NCBI RefSeq assembly: GCF_022965805.1
Contig: NC_133101.1
Coordinates: 7,022,569-7,086,568 of the forward strand
DNA from: Primulina eburnea
Taxonomy: Eukaryota; Streptophyta; Magnoliopsida; Lamiales; Gesneriaceae
DNA length: 64,000 nt
Direction: 5' to 3'
Below the pieces are notes generated by a model. It did not search any database. It had not been told where the DNA came from and saw only the letters and a program-made list of their open reading frames with translations. Both the position numbers and the translations under genes were made by a program. Shown piece by piece: positions 23,866-34,530 of the stretch. Positions within the stretch are counted from its first letter, which is position 1. Every line of letters starts with the position of its first letter.

Positions 23866-25383
23866 ATATAATAAATATCAGTTGTTGAAATTCAATGAAT
23901 CAAAATATCCAAAATTCGAAACCCTAAAATCTGAATTTTTACATCAAACACTTCAAATTTCAAGTACTACTATAAAATCAGTTGTCCAAGCTCTAAAGAC
24001 ACGAAACCGAGGCGAAGAGAAAAAAGTCGAACGAGCCACGGTCGAAGGGTTCGAACATGGTTGTGTAAAAACCTTTCAAAATGGGTATCAATGGATAGCC
24101 CTTGTCGAGAGCTTTTCGAATATGTATTCACTTTAATTTTGGGCAAGCTAGCGGAGCGGCCACAAGCGGCGGATGAAGTTTGTTGAAGAGAAAAGCTTCG
24201 GTAGATGAATACGGGGAGAGAGAAAAGAAGATACACGTTTTCTTCTTTGTTATTAATAATTTTTTTCAAAAAACATACTTTAAAATTAGGCTGGGCTTTA
24301 GAGGTAAATCATGGTGACTCAGCCAACCAACAGCAGCTAGACCTGGGCTCTAACATTATTGATTATATGTATAATGATTGAATCGATTAGAAGTATATAT
24401 CAGATTTTCGGAATTTATTTGTGAATAATTTAAAAAATTCAGAATATTAAATCGGGTTTTCGAATTTTAGTGTTCAATAATTAGATGTTTAGATGTTATA
24501 GAATTGTTATATATTTATTTTAGAAATTGTAAAGCCTAAATAATGGACTTTTGGAATTTTAGACTAAATTGTCGAATATTTGAAAAAAATAAATGGAACT
24601 TGATATTAAATGCATTATTTGCCATATGATCGGATTTTTCAAGAAATCCTTAAGATATAATAAATATCAATTGTTGGAATTCAATGAATAAAAATACCCA
24701 AAATTCGAAACCCTAAAATCTAATTTTTACCTCAAACACTTCAAATTTCGAGCACAACTATAAAATCAGTTGTCCAAGCTCTAAAGAACACGAAACTGAG
24801 GCGTAGATAAAAAAATTCGAATGAGCCACGGTCGAAGGGTTCGAACAGGGTTGTGGAAAAACTTTACAAAATGGGTATCAATGGATAGCCTTTGTCGAAA
24901 GCTTTCCGAATATGTATTTAATTACTTTAATTTTTGGGCAAGCGGAGCGGCCACAATCGACGGATGAAGTTTGTTGAAAAGAAAAGCTTCGACAGATGAA
25001 TATGGAGATAGAGAAAAAAAGTTTCACGTTTCCTTCTTTGTTATTATTTTTTCAAAAACTTACTTAAAATTGGGCTGGACTTTAGAGAATATGGGTTGGA
25101 CTCTAAAATTATTGATTATATGTATAAGAATTGAACCGATTAAAGTTATCTATATTTTCAAAAATTCAGAATTTTAAAATGGATTTTCGAATTTTAATGA
25201 CCAATAATTAGATGTTTTGATGCTATAGAATTATCTATATTAATTTTAGAAATTGTAAAGCCCAAATAACGGACTTTGGAATTTTAGGCTAAATTTTCAA
25301 ATATTGGAAAAAATAAATGGAACTTGATATTAAATACATTATTTGCCACATGATCGGAATTCGAGAAATCCTTAAGATGTTTC
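23866..25383 (+). repeat. Direct repeat pair (~790-bp and ~725-bp units) at the centre of the inverted duplication
   Basis: Unit 1 (about 23866-24657) and unit 2 (about 24658-25383) match over most of their length. They share TAATAAATATCAATTGTTGG-like starts, ACGGTCGAAGGGTTCGAACA, ATGGGTATCAATGGATAGCC and GGATGAAGTTTGTTGAA. Small frames inside are broken differently in the two units, so I do not call a gene. Confidence 0.6.
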
Positions 25384-25698
25384 AGTTGTAAATTAGGTGT
25401 TCAGTTGAGGTAAACATGAACTGTTTCATTATGACGTCTATAATTATGTGAAATGACATTAAATATTTTGGAAGTGAATTGTGGCGTGTCTTATGTACTT
25501 CTGTGAATAACGTGATTGGATTCATGCACTTAATTGAGTTGATACTATTAGTGCATAGCATTTCGAGCCTTGACTCTGTTGATTGCTACCATTATCGATC
25601 AATTGAGCTGTTGAGTCATCTATGGAGTGAGTGATATGATTAAATCACTCCTGACATCTCATCGATATAGCGAGTAGTATGATTAGCACACTCGTGAT

Positions 25699-26223
25699 CA
25701 GGGACATATCTAGAATTTCGACTTTGTGGGGGTCGCTTATAAAATACTGACAAAATGTTAAAAGAGGAAAGACAAATATTACATAGGTTCAACTAAACAT
25801 AACAATACGTTTTAAAAAAAAAAAAAATTTAACTAAAGAGAATTCGACATTTCTTAAAATTTTCAAACTCTTCAATAAATTTTAAGCAATTTCTCTTTAA
25901 ATAAATAGCATCAATTCATCCGAGAGAAAATCATCATTCATTTTGCTCTGAATCCTAGTTTTGACGATATTCATAGTTGAGAATGACCGTTCTGTAGTAA
26001 CGATAAAAACTGGAAGAGCCAGCAGACTCATCACTTAATAGTAGAAAAGACTTTTCATAGACGATAAATTTAAAAGTAACAAAGTATTAAAAAATTAAAT
26101 GTAAATCAATTATTAATTAAAAATGAAAAAAAAATCTAAGATTCGAATCTGGGTTTACAATTGTAGAAACTCTTATCTTGCCATGAAGATACAAGCTTTT
26201 TAATTTATTGTGGTGGGTCATTC

Positions 26224-26254
<31 letters not shown>

Positions 26255-26335
26255 TTCAAAATTAATATCAACTAAAAAATTTGAAAAAGTTGGGGGGCCA
26301 TGACTCTCATGGGCCTTACTGTAAATCCGCCCCTG
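25699..26335 (-). mobile_element. hAT transposon remnant (637 bp)
   Basis: The ends are CAGGGACATATCTAGA and, inverted, CAGGGGCGGATTTACA. An 8-bp target duplication with one mismatch flanks it (CTCGTGAT at 25691-25698, CTCCTGAT at 26336-26343). It encloses a broken piece of hAT transposase on the minus strand and a TA run (about 26228-26255). Heavily internally deleted. Confidence 0.8.
25830..26040 (-). pseudogene. hAT transposase C-terminal dimerisation remnant
   Basis: Minus-strand translation gives the hAT dimerisation signature: LLALPVFIVTTERSFSTMN, then KTRIQSKMNDDFLSDELM. This is the region by which hAT transposases of the TTF-zinc-finger group dimerise. It runs into stops after LMLFI and has no DDE or zinc-finger part left, so it cannot code for an active enzyme. 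Confidence 0.75.
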
Positions 26336-26343
26336 CTCCTGAT

Positions 26344-26755
26344 GACTGCACGAGGATTGACCAGGTCACTACCAGACTCTCGATGCTACGTGCATGGAAG
26401 AACATATGCTTGATGTTTCGTGGATGCATTCTTGACATGGGTGGCCACTGTTCCTGTTGCCGATGCATTTCATTTAGACTCTATTTTGGTATCCGTTTTT
26501 CGTTGTTACCGACACGCATTGCATTGCATTTTACTTGATTTTATTTATCTCAGTTATATTTGTCATAATTTACTGGTTCGTCGTACTGAAGTCTGACCCT
26601 ATTTTTTATTTTCTTTTTTTTTATGTTGTGAATGTTTTTGATGCCATAGCAGGTTATCCAAAAAGCTTTGACGCGTCTGGTGAAGCGTCAGGTAGCGATA
26701 TCCAATAGTTGAGTTGTCGATCGAGAGTTCCAAGAGATATATATATATTTATATA

Positions 26756-26798
<43 letters not shown>

Positions 26799-28147
26799 GT
26801 GTGTGTGTGTTATATTATCGAGTCATGCTTTTGTCAGAGAATGTCATGTGTATCTGTACTATTATTTTTACGATGTTTTGGATTGATAATTGTGTGATCA
26901 AGCCTTGTCTGATATGCATTGTTAGTCCTGATCAGTGCGACCGTAGGTTTGTGAATTGATGTTATGACTTTATTTCGAGTATATAAATTTTGTTTTTTGT
27001 TGTTTGGAAATTTTTGGGATGTCCTACTTACGGGAAGGTTATGCCGACATTTCTATTTGCCCAAAATGAAAATTTTTAATCGCTTTCAATTCGCTGTTTA
27101 CATTAACGAATCTTGGTTGTTTAGTCATTAAACGCTAATCAGGAACACGGACCTGGACAATATCCACACAGAATTTTACCGAAGAAATCATTCAGGCTGA
27201 CAGTAAAATTTTCTTTATAAAATTTATGATTTACAGTTTAATATTATGATTATTTATTATTATATTAATTAAGTGATACGAAAGACTAATACCGAACAAT
27301 TGTTAATTTTAGACACGTTAAGTGTGCTATACATCTAATACTATAGTATATAGCGTGCATGCCTCTGTACCATATCACCAATAACACACTCAGGAAAAGT
27401 CTAATATACTTCAGCTATCTGTTAAAAATCAATGAATCGATTGTACTTTATGTACTAGTTTTAGTACCCAACGTTTTTCCATTTTTTTTTTTAAATTATT
27501 ATTCAAATATTCTATTACTCACTGACCAGTATAACAATGAAATAAGACTCAATAAACAATGTAATTGATATTATAAAAAATTATTATTTATATAGTTTTA
27601 TTATGTTTAAATTTATTTTGTAACAAATTATTAGATAATTTTAGAACTCAAAAATATTGTTTTTAAAACCGTAATTTATCATGGACATAATTATTTACCA
27701 TATATTACATACAATTGTGGAAATATATATATTATTCCTTAAAATATATTTTAATATGCATACATATATATCAAATAAATATTGTCCATGAATTGAACAA
27801 AAAATTTAGAGTGAGTCTTTTGTGAGACGATCTCACGAATTTTTATTTTTGAGATGTGTTAACTCTACCGATATTCACAATAAAAAATAATACTTTTTCA
27901 TGGATGACCAAAATACGATATTCGACTTACGAAATTGATCCGTGAGACTGTTTTACAAGAATTTTTATGAAAAATCTATCCATGATAACATTGTAATAAA
28001 AAATAAATAAATATTTTTTAAGAAAAAAATTAATATAATATTTATATATTATACTCCTCAAATTATATTAAATCATTTCGTCAAATTCGACCAACATTCC
28101 ACCACCCCTATGATCCATATATAAGCATCATTCCAACAAGCTAGGTT
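26344..28147. other. Right-arm flank and intergenic DNA before D5
   Basis: Includes a TA/TG microsatellite (about 26740-26810), the outer part of the inverted duplication (to about 27160), AT-rich DNA and MITE copy b. No gene is recognised. Confidence 0.45.
27811..27962 (-). repeat. MITE copy b (GTGAGAC-palindrome family)
   Basis: Diverged copy of the ~175-bp repeat, minus orientation, keeping TGTGAGACGATCTCAC at one end and CCGATATTCACAATAAAAAA inside. Confidence 0.65.
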
Positions 28148-28160
28148 GTCCTCCATGCCA

Positions 28161-28192
28161 ATATTTAAACGGCAAAGTACAACGAAGACGCT
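28161..28192 (+). promoter_or_regulatory. Shared DIR upstream block (D5 copy)
   Basis: ATTTAAACGGCAAAGTACAA and the bases after it, about 575 bases before D5, preceded by CTAGGTTGTC as in D4. A long TA microsatellite (28226-28281) follows at once. Confidence 0.35.
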
Positions 28193-28221
28193 GGTAAACA
28201 TCACAATTTTAAATAGCAAAC

Positions 28222-28225
<4 letters not shown>

Positions 28226-28281
<56 letters not shown>
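28226..28281. repeat. TA microsatellite
   Basis: About 28 TA units with no interruption, in the D5 upstream region. Confidence 0.95.
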
Positions 28282-28286
<5 letters not shown>

Positions 28287-28747
28287 TTATTTGTTTTTCA
28301 TACAGGTTTAAAAAATATTTAAAAAAGCTGCAGATAAAATTTATATCTTACCCTTGATTTTAAAACTTGCTTCAGGTTTTCCAAAACGTAGTAAATTAAT
28401 AAGGGTGTATTAGAAAAAAAAATATTGCTACTGAATATAGAATCAGAACTATATATTTTGGACAATGGAAAAATGAAAGGAAGCACAGATAATTGGGATG
28501 GATGAAATATAATTAATTATATCGGTATCGGTATTATAGTAAAAGGGATTATAAAAAAATAAAAATAATCAAGAAATTAATATTTAGAAAATAGAAATGA
28601 AACATCAAAAAGAAACAGATGATTGCCTTATATTGCCTATTCCAAAGTACACTGAACTTAAATCTATATATATATATTCTTCATCCTCCACAATGTATCT
28701 TACATAAAATCTTAGATATTATCTACTAAAAGATACCGAAGAGAGTG

Positions 28748-29317
28748 ATGGCACAGTTTAACGTAAGCAAACTGTTTATCCTTTGCTCATTTATTCATGT
28801 GATTTTGGTATCATGCCAGTCAGGGCCTCAGCCGGTAGAGACATGGTTTCAAAACATAAACAACGTGCCCAAAACCGCGGTCATTGCAGTGTATGGCCAA
28901 GATGTTTTCGCCGGTCCTAAACAAACAGATTATGAAATAGCCAGGTCTAGCATCACATCGACTTCCCCGACATCCTTCGGGAAACTTTTTATGGCAGATG
29001 ACTTATTGACCGTGGGACCTGATCCAAATTCCCAAGCAGTTGGCCGTGCGCAAGGGTTGATTGGTTATGCCGACCTGAATCAGCCAGCATTATACTTGAG
29101 TGGTAACTTTCTCTTCCAAGGAGGTCCGTATAATGGTAGTGTGATATCTGTGTTAGGACGGGATCCATTGTTGAGTAACGCTCGAGAATTATCTATTGTT
29201 GGAGGTGCCGGAGCTTTTCGGATGGCGCGAGGTATCGTTGTAGCCACCACGTACATGAACATCAACGCAACTGGTTATGCTATTTTCAAATATACGTTCT
29301 ATGTGACTTATGTTTAA
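28748..29317 (+). CDS. Dirigent protein D5 (contact residues kept)
   Basis: Intronless, 189 residues from ATG 28748; a GTG three bases upstream is in frame but the ATG aligns with the family. The signal peptide ends near CQSG. Then PQPVETWF, GQD with the conserved Asp, an SIT glycosylation site variant, GRAQGLIGYADLNQ and GGAGAFRMARG (Ala in place of Thr). The contact stretch GRDPLLSNARELS keeps both Asp and Arg equivalent to AtDIR6 D137 and R144. This makes it one of only two copies here that retain the full set. TATA run at 28665-28678. Confidence 0.94.
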   Translation: MAQFNVSKLFILCSFIHVILVSCQSGPQPVETWFQNINNVPKTAVIAVYGQDVFAGPKQTDYEIARSSITSTSPTSFGKLFMADDLLTVGPDPNSQAVGRAQGLIGYADLNQPALYLSGNFLFQGGPYNGSVISVLGRDPLLSNARELSIVGGAGAFRMARGIVVATTYMNINATGYAIFKYTFYVTYV

Positions 29318-29772
29318 GCACGGCTATGCTTGTAGCACTGTCGTCGTTTAATAAAACATGAAATAATGGATTTTAAATAAAACAAGTTAAAACCGTCAAT
29401 ACATCATCTACATGTAATAAATTTAACTTTGAATATGGTATATTTTGCGATGTATTTGCTTCGGATTTTGTTATGTTAAATTTGGGATTTCTTATGATTT
29501 TATCTTAATTGTTGATTAATGTTATGATTTTAAGATTTTAAGAACATAAACATCTCTTAATGTGTCATGTAAGTGTCACGACAGAAAAATAATTAAAATT
29601 AAAAAAAATTGAGTGTATCACATACAAATTATCGAAAAACAAAAAGACCACATCAATTATTTAATTATATACATACAAATCCCACATGATTAAATTTAAT
29701 GGGGAGACCTACTCAAACCTAACAGTGGCACTGAAGTCAAGATTAATAAATATATATATTATTAATTAATAC
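29318..29772. other. Intergenic region between D5 and D6
   Basis: AT-rich 3' flank of D5. No gene. The duplicated D4/D6 segment begins at about 29773. Confidence 0.5.
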
Positions 29773-30533
29773 GTACCAATCATGTCCTTGGTGAATAAAA
29801 AAGAAAATTTGATTACTTGATTTGCATAATTCCTTGGCATAACCAAGCTAGCTTATATAAATTCATGATCTTGCAGATGTTATCTTTTAGAAGATAACAA
29901 AATAATTAAGAGAGATGGCAAAGTTTAAAGTGATTCTAATGTTCATCCTTTACTCTGTTATTCCTGCGATTGTGGCATCGAGCCAAGGTCCTCAACCGGT
30001 AGATAAATGGTTCCAAAATCTGAAGAAGAACAAGCTAGTGCCGAAAACTGAGATCATTCAGGTGTACGTTCAAGACGTTTTAGGTGGTCCTGGACAGACC
30101 GTTTATGAAATAGCGAGATCTAACATCAGTTCAGAAACATCCTTCGGAGTCTTCGGACAATTATTTATGTCCGATGACTTGCTTACTGCTGGACCTGATC
30201 CAAGTTCCCAGCCGCTCGGTCGTGCGCAAGGGTTGGTTGGTTTTTCCGACCTGAATGAGTTAGTTGTGTACGTAAGTGTCAATTTTTACTTCAGAGGAGG
30301 TCCATATGATGGTAGTACGATCTCTGTGTTTGGACGGAATCCCATACAGAATGCTGCTAGAGAATTATCTATTGTTGGAGGTACAGGAGTTTTTCGGTTG
30401 GCGCGAGGCATTGCTGTATCCACCACTTATATGGATTTCAATGCAACTGGTTATGCTATTTTCAAATATACCTTGTATGTTACTTACTTTTGAAGAAACA
30501 TGCATGGCAACGATTGTAGCAATGTTGTTCGAT
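29773..30533 (+). repeat. Duplicated segment carrying D6 (partner 16232 to about 16995)
   Basis: Near-identical to the D4 segment from TACCAATCATGTCCTT through promoter, coding region and about 45 bases of 3' flank. Similarity stops sharply at both ends. The partner lies about 13.5 kb upstream in the same orientation. Confidence 0.9.
29915..30493 (+). CDS. Dirigent protein D6
   Basis: Intronless, 192 residues, a recent duplicate of D4 (two amino-acid differences). Same signal peptide, VQD Asp, NIS site, GRAQG and GGTGVFRLARG. The contact stretch GRNPIQNAARELS keeps Arg, with Asn for Asp. TATATAA at 29854-29860. Its distal upstream sequence differs from D4, so the two may be expressed differently although their proteins are nearly the same. 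Confidence 0.94.
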   Translation: MAKFKVILMFILYSVIPAIVASSQGPQPVDKWFQNLKKNKLVPKTEIIQVYVQDVLGGPGQTVYEIARSNISSETSFGVFGQLFMSDDLLTAGPDPSSQPLGRAQGLVGFSDLNELVVYVSVNFYFRGGPYDGSTISVFGRNPIQNAARELSIVGGTGVFRLARGIAVSTTYMDFNATGYAIFKYTLYVTYF

Positions 30534-30902
30534 ATATGTAAGATATAGCAATTTGTCAAATTAACAATATCATACTAATTTCAAACACAAATTACACAAT
30601 TATGTATCAAAGAATATTTTTTTAAAAAAAATTATATTTATTTCCCTTAATTCACACATATACAATTTTAAGGCATTAATTAAGCATGTGCGAGTGTGTG
30701 AAAAAAATCTAAAAATTGGTTTAAAAGCTTCAAAATAATTTGATAATACTATGACAACAACTGATACCAAAACAATTTCAAAATACACAAATTATATTGT
30801 GTGTGATATATGGCATATTACGTAACACTTTATATATGGTCTTTATAATGTTACCAAATACACATGACTTGGAAAAAAAATCTTCTAAACTACACTACCT
30901 AT

Positions 30903-30958
<56 letters not shown>

Positions 30959-31013
30959 CTTAGCACAACTTAGCTAATGAATTATCTTCAAAAGACAACC
31001 AAATAAGTAAGCG
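30534..31013. other. Intergenic region between D6 and D7, with TA promoter run
   Basis: AT-rich. A long TA microsatellite (about 30906-30956) lies only about 57 bases before the D7 start codon and takes the place of a normal TATA box. Confidence 0.6.
30906..30956. repeat. TA microsatellite at the D7 core promoter
   Basis: About 25 TA units ending in ATTCCTTAGCACAACTTAGC just upstream of D7. Length changes here would shift core-promoter spacing. Confidence 0.92.
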
Positions 31014-31616
31014 ATGGCAAACTTCAAGGTAAGTAAACTGTTTATTCTCTGCTCTTTGGTTCATGTGATTGTAGTATCAAGCCAAGGCCATCAACACGTA
31101 GATACATGGTTTCGAAACATAAAGATTTGGCCTACGTTGCCGAAAACTACTATTATTCAGGTGTACGTTCAAGATGTTTTAGGTGGTCCGGGACAAACAG
31201 TTCATGAAATAGCCAGATCTAACATCACTTCAACTTCACCGACATCCTTCGGGCAACTATTTATGTCGGATGACTTGATAACCGCGGAACCTGATCCAGG
31301 TTCCCAAGCAATCGGTCGTGCGCAAGGGCTGGTTGGTTTTGCTGACCTGAATGAATTTGCGTTGTACCTGAGTGTTAATTTTTTCTTCAAAGGAGGTCCA
31401 TATAACGGTAGCACCATCTCCGTTTTAGGCCGGAATCCTATACTGGATGCTACTCGAGAATTATCTATCGTTGGGGGTACCGGAGTTTTTCGCTTGGCAC
31501 GAGGCGTCGCTGTGGCTAGCACTCATATGAATTACAATGCAAGTGGTTATGGCATTCTCAAGTATACTTTCTACGTTGTTCTTGAGTCTGGGAATGATTA
31601 TAGCGTTATTTTATAG
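31014..31616 (+). CDS. Dirigent protein D7 with altered C-terminus
   Basis: Intronless, 200 residues. Signal peptide to about SSQG, then HVDTWF, VQD with the conserved Asp, an NIT site, GRAQGLVGFADLNE and GGTGVFRLARG. The contact stretch GRNPILDATRELS keeps Arg; the second Asp is Asn. The end differs from all siblings: instead of a stop after YVTYF it reads through into VLESGNDYSVIL. A small deletion just before the ancestral stop puts that TGA out of frame. A Copia element begins 37 bases after the stop. Confidence 0.9.
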   Translation: MANFKVSKLFILCSLVHVIVVSSQGHQHVDTWFRNIKIWPTLPKTTIIQVYVQDVLGGPGQTVHEIARSNITSTSPTSFGQLFMSDDLITAEPDPGSQAIGRAQGLVGFADLNEFALYLSVNFFFKGGPYNGSTISVLGRNPILDATRELSIVGGTGVFRLARGVAVASTHMNYNASGYGILKYTFYVVLESGNDYSVIL

Positions 31617-32027
31617 TTGTTCCTCTCTTTTTTTACTATATCAGAAGGAAATTGTTGGTTATATAATAGCATAAGTCGTGTTTTGTAATTCTTTCAATAA
31701 TATGTTTGTACGGTTAGTAGACTCTGAGCTTGTATATGTAGCTCACTATCTGTAACAGGACTAATTTCTTCTTCATTCTGATATTCTTCAATGAGAAAGG
31801 ACTACAGTTCCTTCATTTTCAGTTTACTTTAACATGGTATCAGAGCCTCAGATCTAGGGCATCAGATCTGAATTTGTATCTGAGATCTCTTTTCTTCCAG
31901 AATCGCAGATTAATTCAGCTCTCATTTACTACATTTCAGGAATTTCCTGATTAATTTCGATACCTCCACGGAACTTGCAATTGTTCGAATTTTTTTTTTG
32001 CAAGTTCTTCTCGGTTGATCATAATCC

Positions 32028-34526
32028 ATGGCAAATTTCAACAACTTCAGTGATCCTCTTTCGATTCAATCGTCTGATACTCCAGGAATGAATATCATCA
32101 ATGAGCAGTTGACTGGGGTTGAGAATTACAGAGTCTGGAGTCGAGCTATGTTAATTGCGTTGCGTGCGAAGAACAAATTGGCACTCATTGATGGAACTTG
32201 CCAGCGTCCAGCTGCCGGAAATCTTACGCTTAATCAGTGGGAACGGTGTAATGCATTGGTGTTGTCGTGGATTATGAACACGGTTTCGAAAGAGATATTT
32301 GGAGGCATTGTGTATTCTACTGATGCATCGGCAGTTTGGAAGGATTTGAAGGAACAATTTGATAAAATCAATGGTTCTCGCATTTTTTCCATCCATAGAG
32401 AGATCGGAGGATTGCGTCAAGGTAATCTTTCCATTTCTACGTATTATTGTAAACTCAAACAACTCTGGGATGAATATGCATCGTTCATTACCCTTCCCTC
32501 ATGTACGTGCGATACTGCTCGCAAATATGTTGATCATGATCATCAACAAAAGCTGCTCCAGTTCTTGCTTGGGTTAAATGATAGTTATGTGCATATTAGA
32601 AGCCAGATTTTGATGATGGATCCCCTTCCAACTGTTGGACAAGTGTTTTCCATTGTATCTCAAGAAGAATCGACTCGATCGCTCTTGGTCATTGAACCTC
32701 CTACATCAGTCTTTTATTCGTCACAGAATAAGGCGGATGAACGTAAATCAGATGTGATTACTTGTGAGTATTGTCACTTGATCGGTCATTCTAAAACCAA
32801 CTGCTACAAACTTGTTGGTTATCCAGTGGGTCATCGTCTGTATCGACCCCCACAATTTCGAGGACCTCCTAGAAAGCCACCTAAAGATTACACTAAACAA
32901 CGGAGAGGCCATGATGTACACATGGCTGCTGAAACACGTGTGGAGCAAGCACATTCAGAGATAACCAACAGTGAAGCCACTCCAATTTTCACCCCTGCTC
33001 AATATGCAGAGATACTGAAGCTATTGGGCAGTTCTCCGGGACAATCTCCCACTGAGTTGGCTGCAAATATGGCAGGTAATCTCGATACACTTTGTGGCAC
33101 TAATTGGATAGTTGACACAGGGGCAACTGAGCACATGACTGGAAACTCCGTGTTGTTGCAAGGAACTAAGTCATTGCCTCACTCTACTAGTTCAGTTAGG
33201 CTGCCAAATGGAAACCACATTCATGCCACCAAATGTGGCTCCATAGCCTTATCCACATCAATTACCCTCCCTCATGTTTTATACATTCCTCAATTCCAAT
33301 TCAATTTGTTGTCCATATCTCAATTAACCAAGACTCATAATTGTTCAGTCATTTTTTACCCGCATCTTTGCCTTTTTCAGGACCTCAAGAGTGGGAGAAT
33401 CATGGGGATTGGTAGAGAGAAACATGGCCTTTATCATCTTACCACTGCACCAGTTGGTTCGAGGTCTTCACCTTCTTTGTCAACACACTGTAATAAATTT
33501 TCTATTCCACAAACTGTTGTTTCTTGTATGACCATTAGCAATGAACTCTGGCATAAACGACTTGGTCATATGTCCCTTACTAGAATGAATATGTTACCTT
33601 TTATGTTGCCAAATTCAGTTTTAAAGACTTGTCCCATATGTCCTCAAGCTAAACAAACCAGATTGAAATTTCCACAAAAGAGTTTTTCTACGTCTTCAAA
33701 TCTTTTTCAGTTATTACATATGGATATTCGGGGTCCATTTAGAGTACCCACCTACAATGGTGAACGTTATTTTGTCACTATTGTTGATGACTTTTCTCGA
33801 GGCACTTGGGTCTATCTCATGCATTCAAAGCTGGATATACTCCGCATCCTCAAACAATTTTTTGCTATGGTACAGAATTAATTCTCCAAAAATATTAAAA
33901 TTGTTCGCACCGATAATGCCTCTGATTTTTTCAAGTCTGAGTGTAGTTCTTTTTTCTCTTCTCTTGGAGTCATACACCAAAGCTCCTGTCCATATACCCC
34001 ACAACAAAATGGTGTGGTTGAACGAAAACATCGCCATATTCTTGACATAGCAAGATCTTTGCGTTTTCAAGCATCACTTCCACTAGAATATTGGGGTGAT
34101 TGTGTTTTAACTGCGGTTTATCTTATTAACTGCACTCCTAGTCCTCTTATTAGGAACCAAACACCTTTTGACATACTGTTTTGTAAATCTCCTTCGTACT
34201 CTCATCTTAGAGTCTTCGGCTGTCTTTGTTATGCAACAACATTAACCCGTGACCATAAATTCTCTCCAAGAGCAAATGAATGTGTCTTCTTGGGTTATTC
34301 TAGTGTTCAAAAGGGCTATAGGCTCATGGATCTTAAGTCAAAAAAGTTCCTGATATCGAGGGATGTGGTGTTTCATGAGGATCATTTTCCTTTTGCTCAT
34401 ACAGTAGAGTCTCCTCCCTTCTGTTCACATCCATTGCCATGCATGGATCCTTCAGACCTTCAAAACTCAGACTCCATTCTTGAATCATCTACTGATCATC
34501 CCATAACTCTGCCACCCAGCTGGTGA
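32028..34526 (+). pseudogene. Copia gag-protease-integrase region, interrupted
   Basis: The frame opens at ATG 32028. It shows a gag domain (about residues 20-210), a zinc knuckle CX2CX4HX4C (CEYCHLIGHSKTNC), the protease motif VDTGATEHM, the pre-integrase LWHKRLGHMS region and the start of the integrase core (HMDIRGPF, IVDDFS). An in-frame TAA at 33879-33881 cuts the integrase core. The same frame then continues with further integrase sequence ([15 protein letters not shown]) to a TGA at 34524-34526. Normally one polyprotein would be cleaved by the protease; here integrase cannot be made whole. Confidence 0.93.
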
Positions 34527-34530
34527 ATCT

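Larger units (their letters stand above)
18705..27160. repeat. Large old inverted duplication with nested insertions
   Basis: The left arm (18705-18998, 19861-20062 and 23430 to about 23820) reappears reverse-complemented in the right arm (about 25070-25698 and 26790-27160). Matching landmarks include CCCGTAAGTTGGACATTCC (18808) against the complement near 27022, CTCGATCACACAACTATCAA (18937) against 26890, and GACTCAACATCATAATAAA (19952) against the region near 25610. The left arm is split by a Cassandra element and a solo LTR, the right arm by a hAT. The duplicated unit resembles a long LTR, but I cannot name it. Confidence 0.62.

Noticed and set aside
23822..24269. 104-residue + frame and 99-residue - frame
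   Set aside because: The second unit of the local direct repeat does not preserve either frame, so coding is unlikely.
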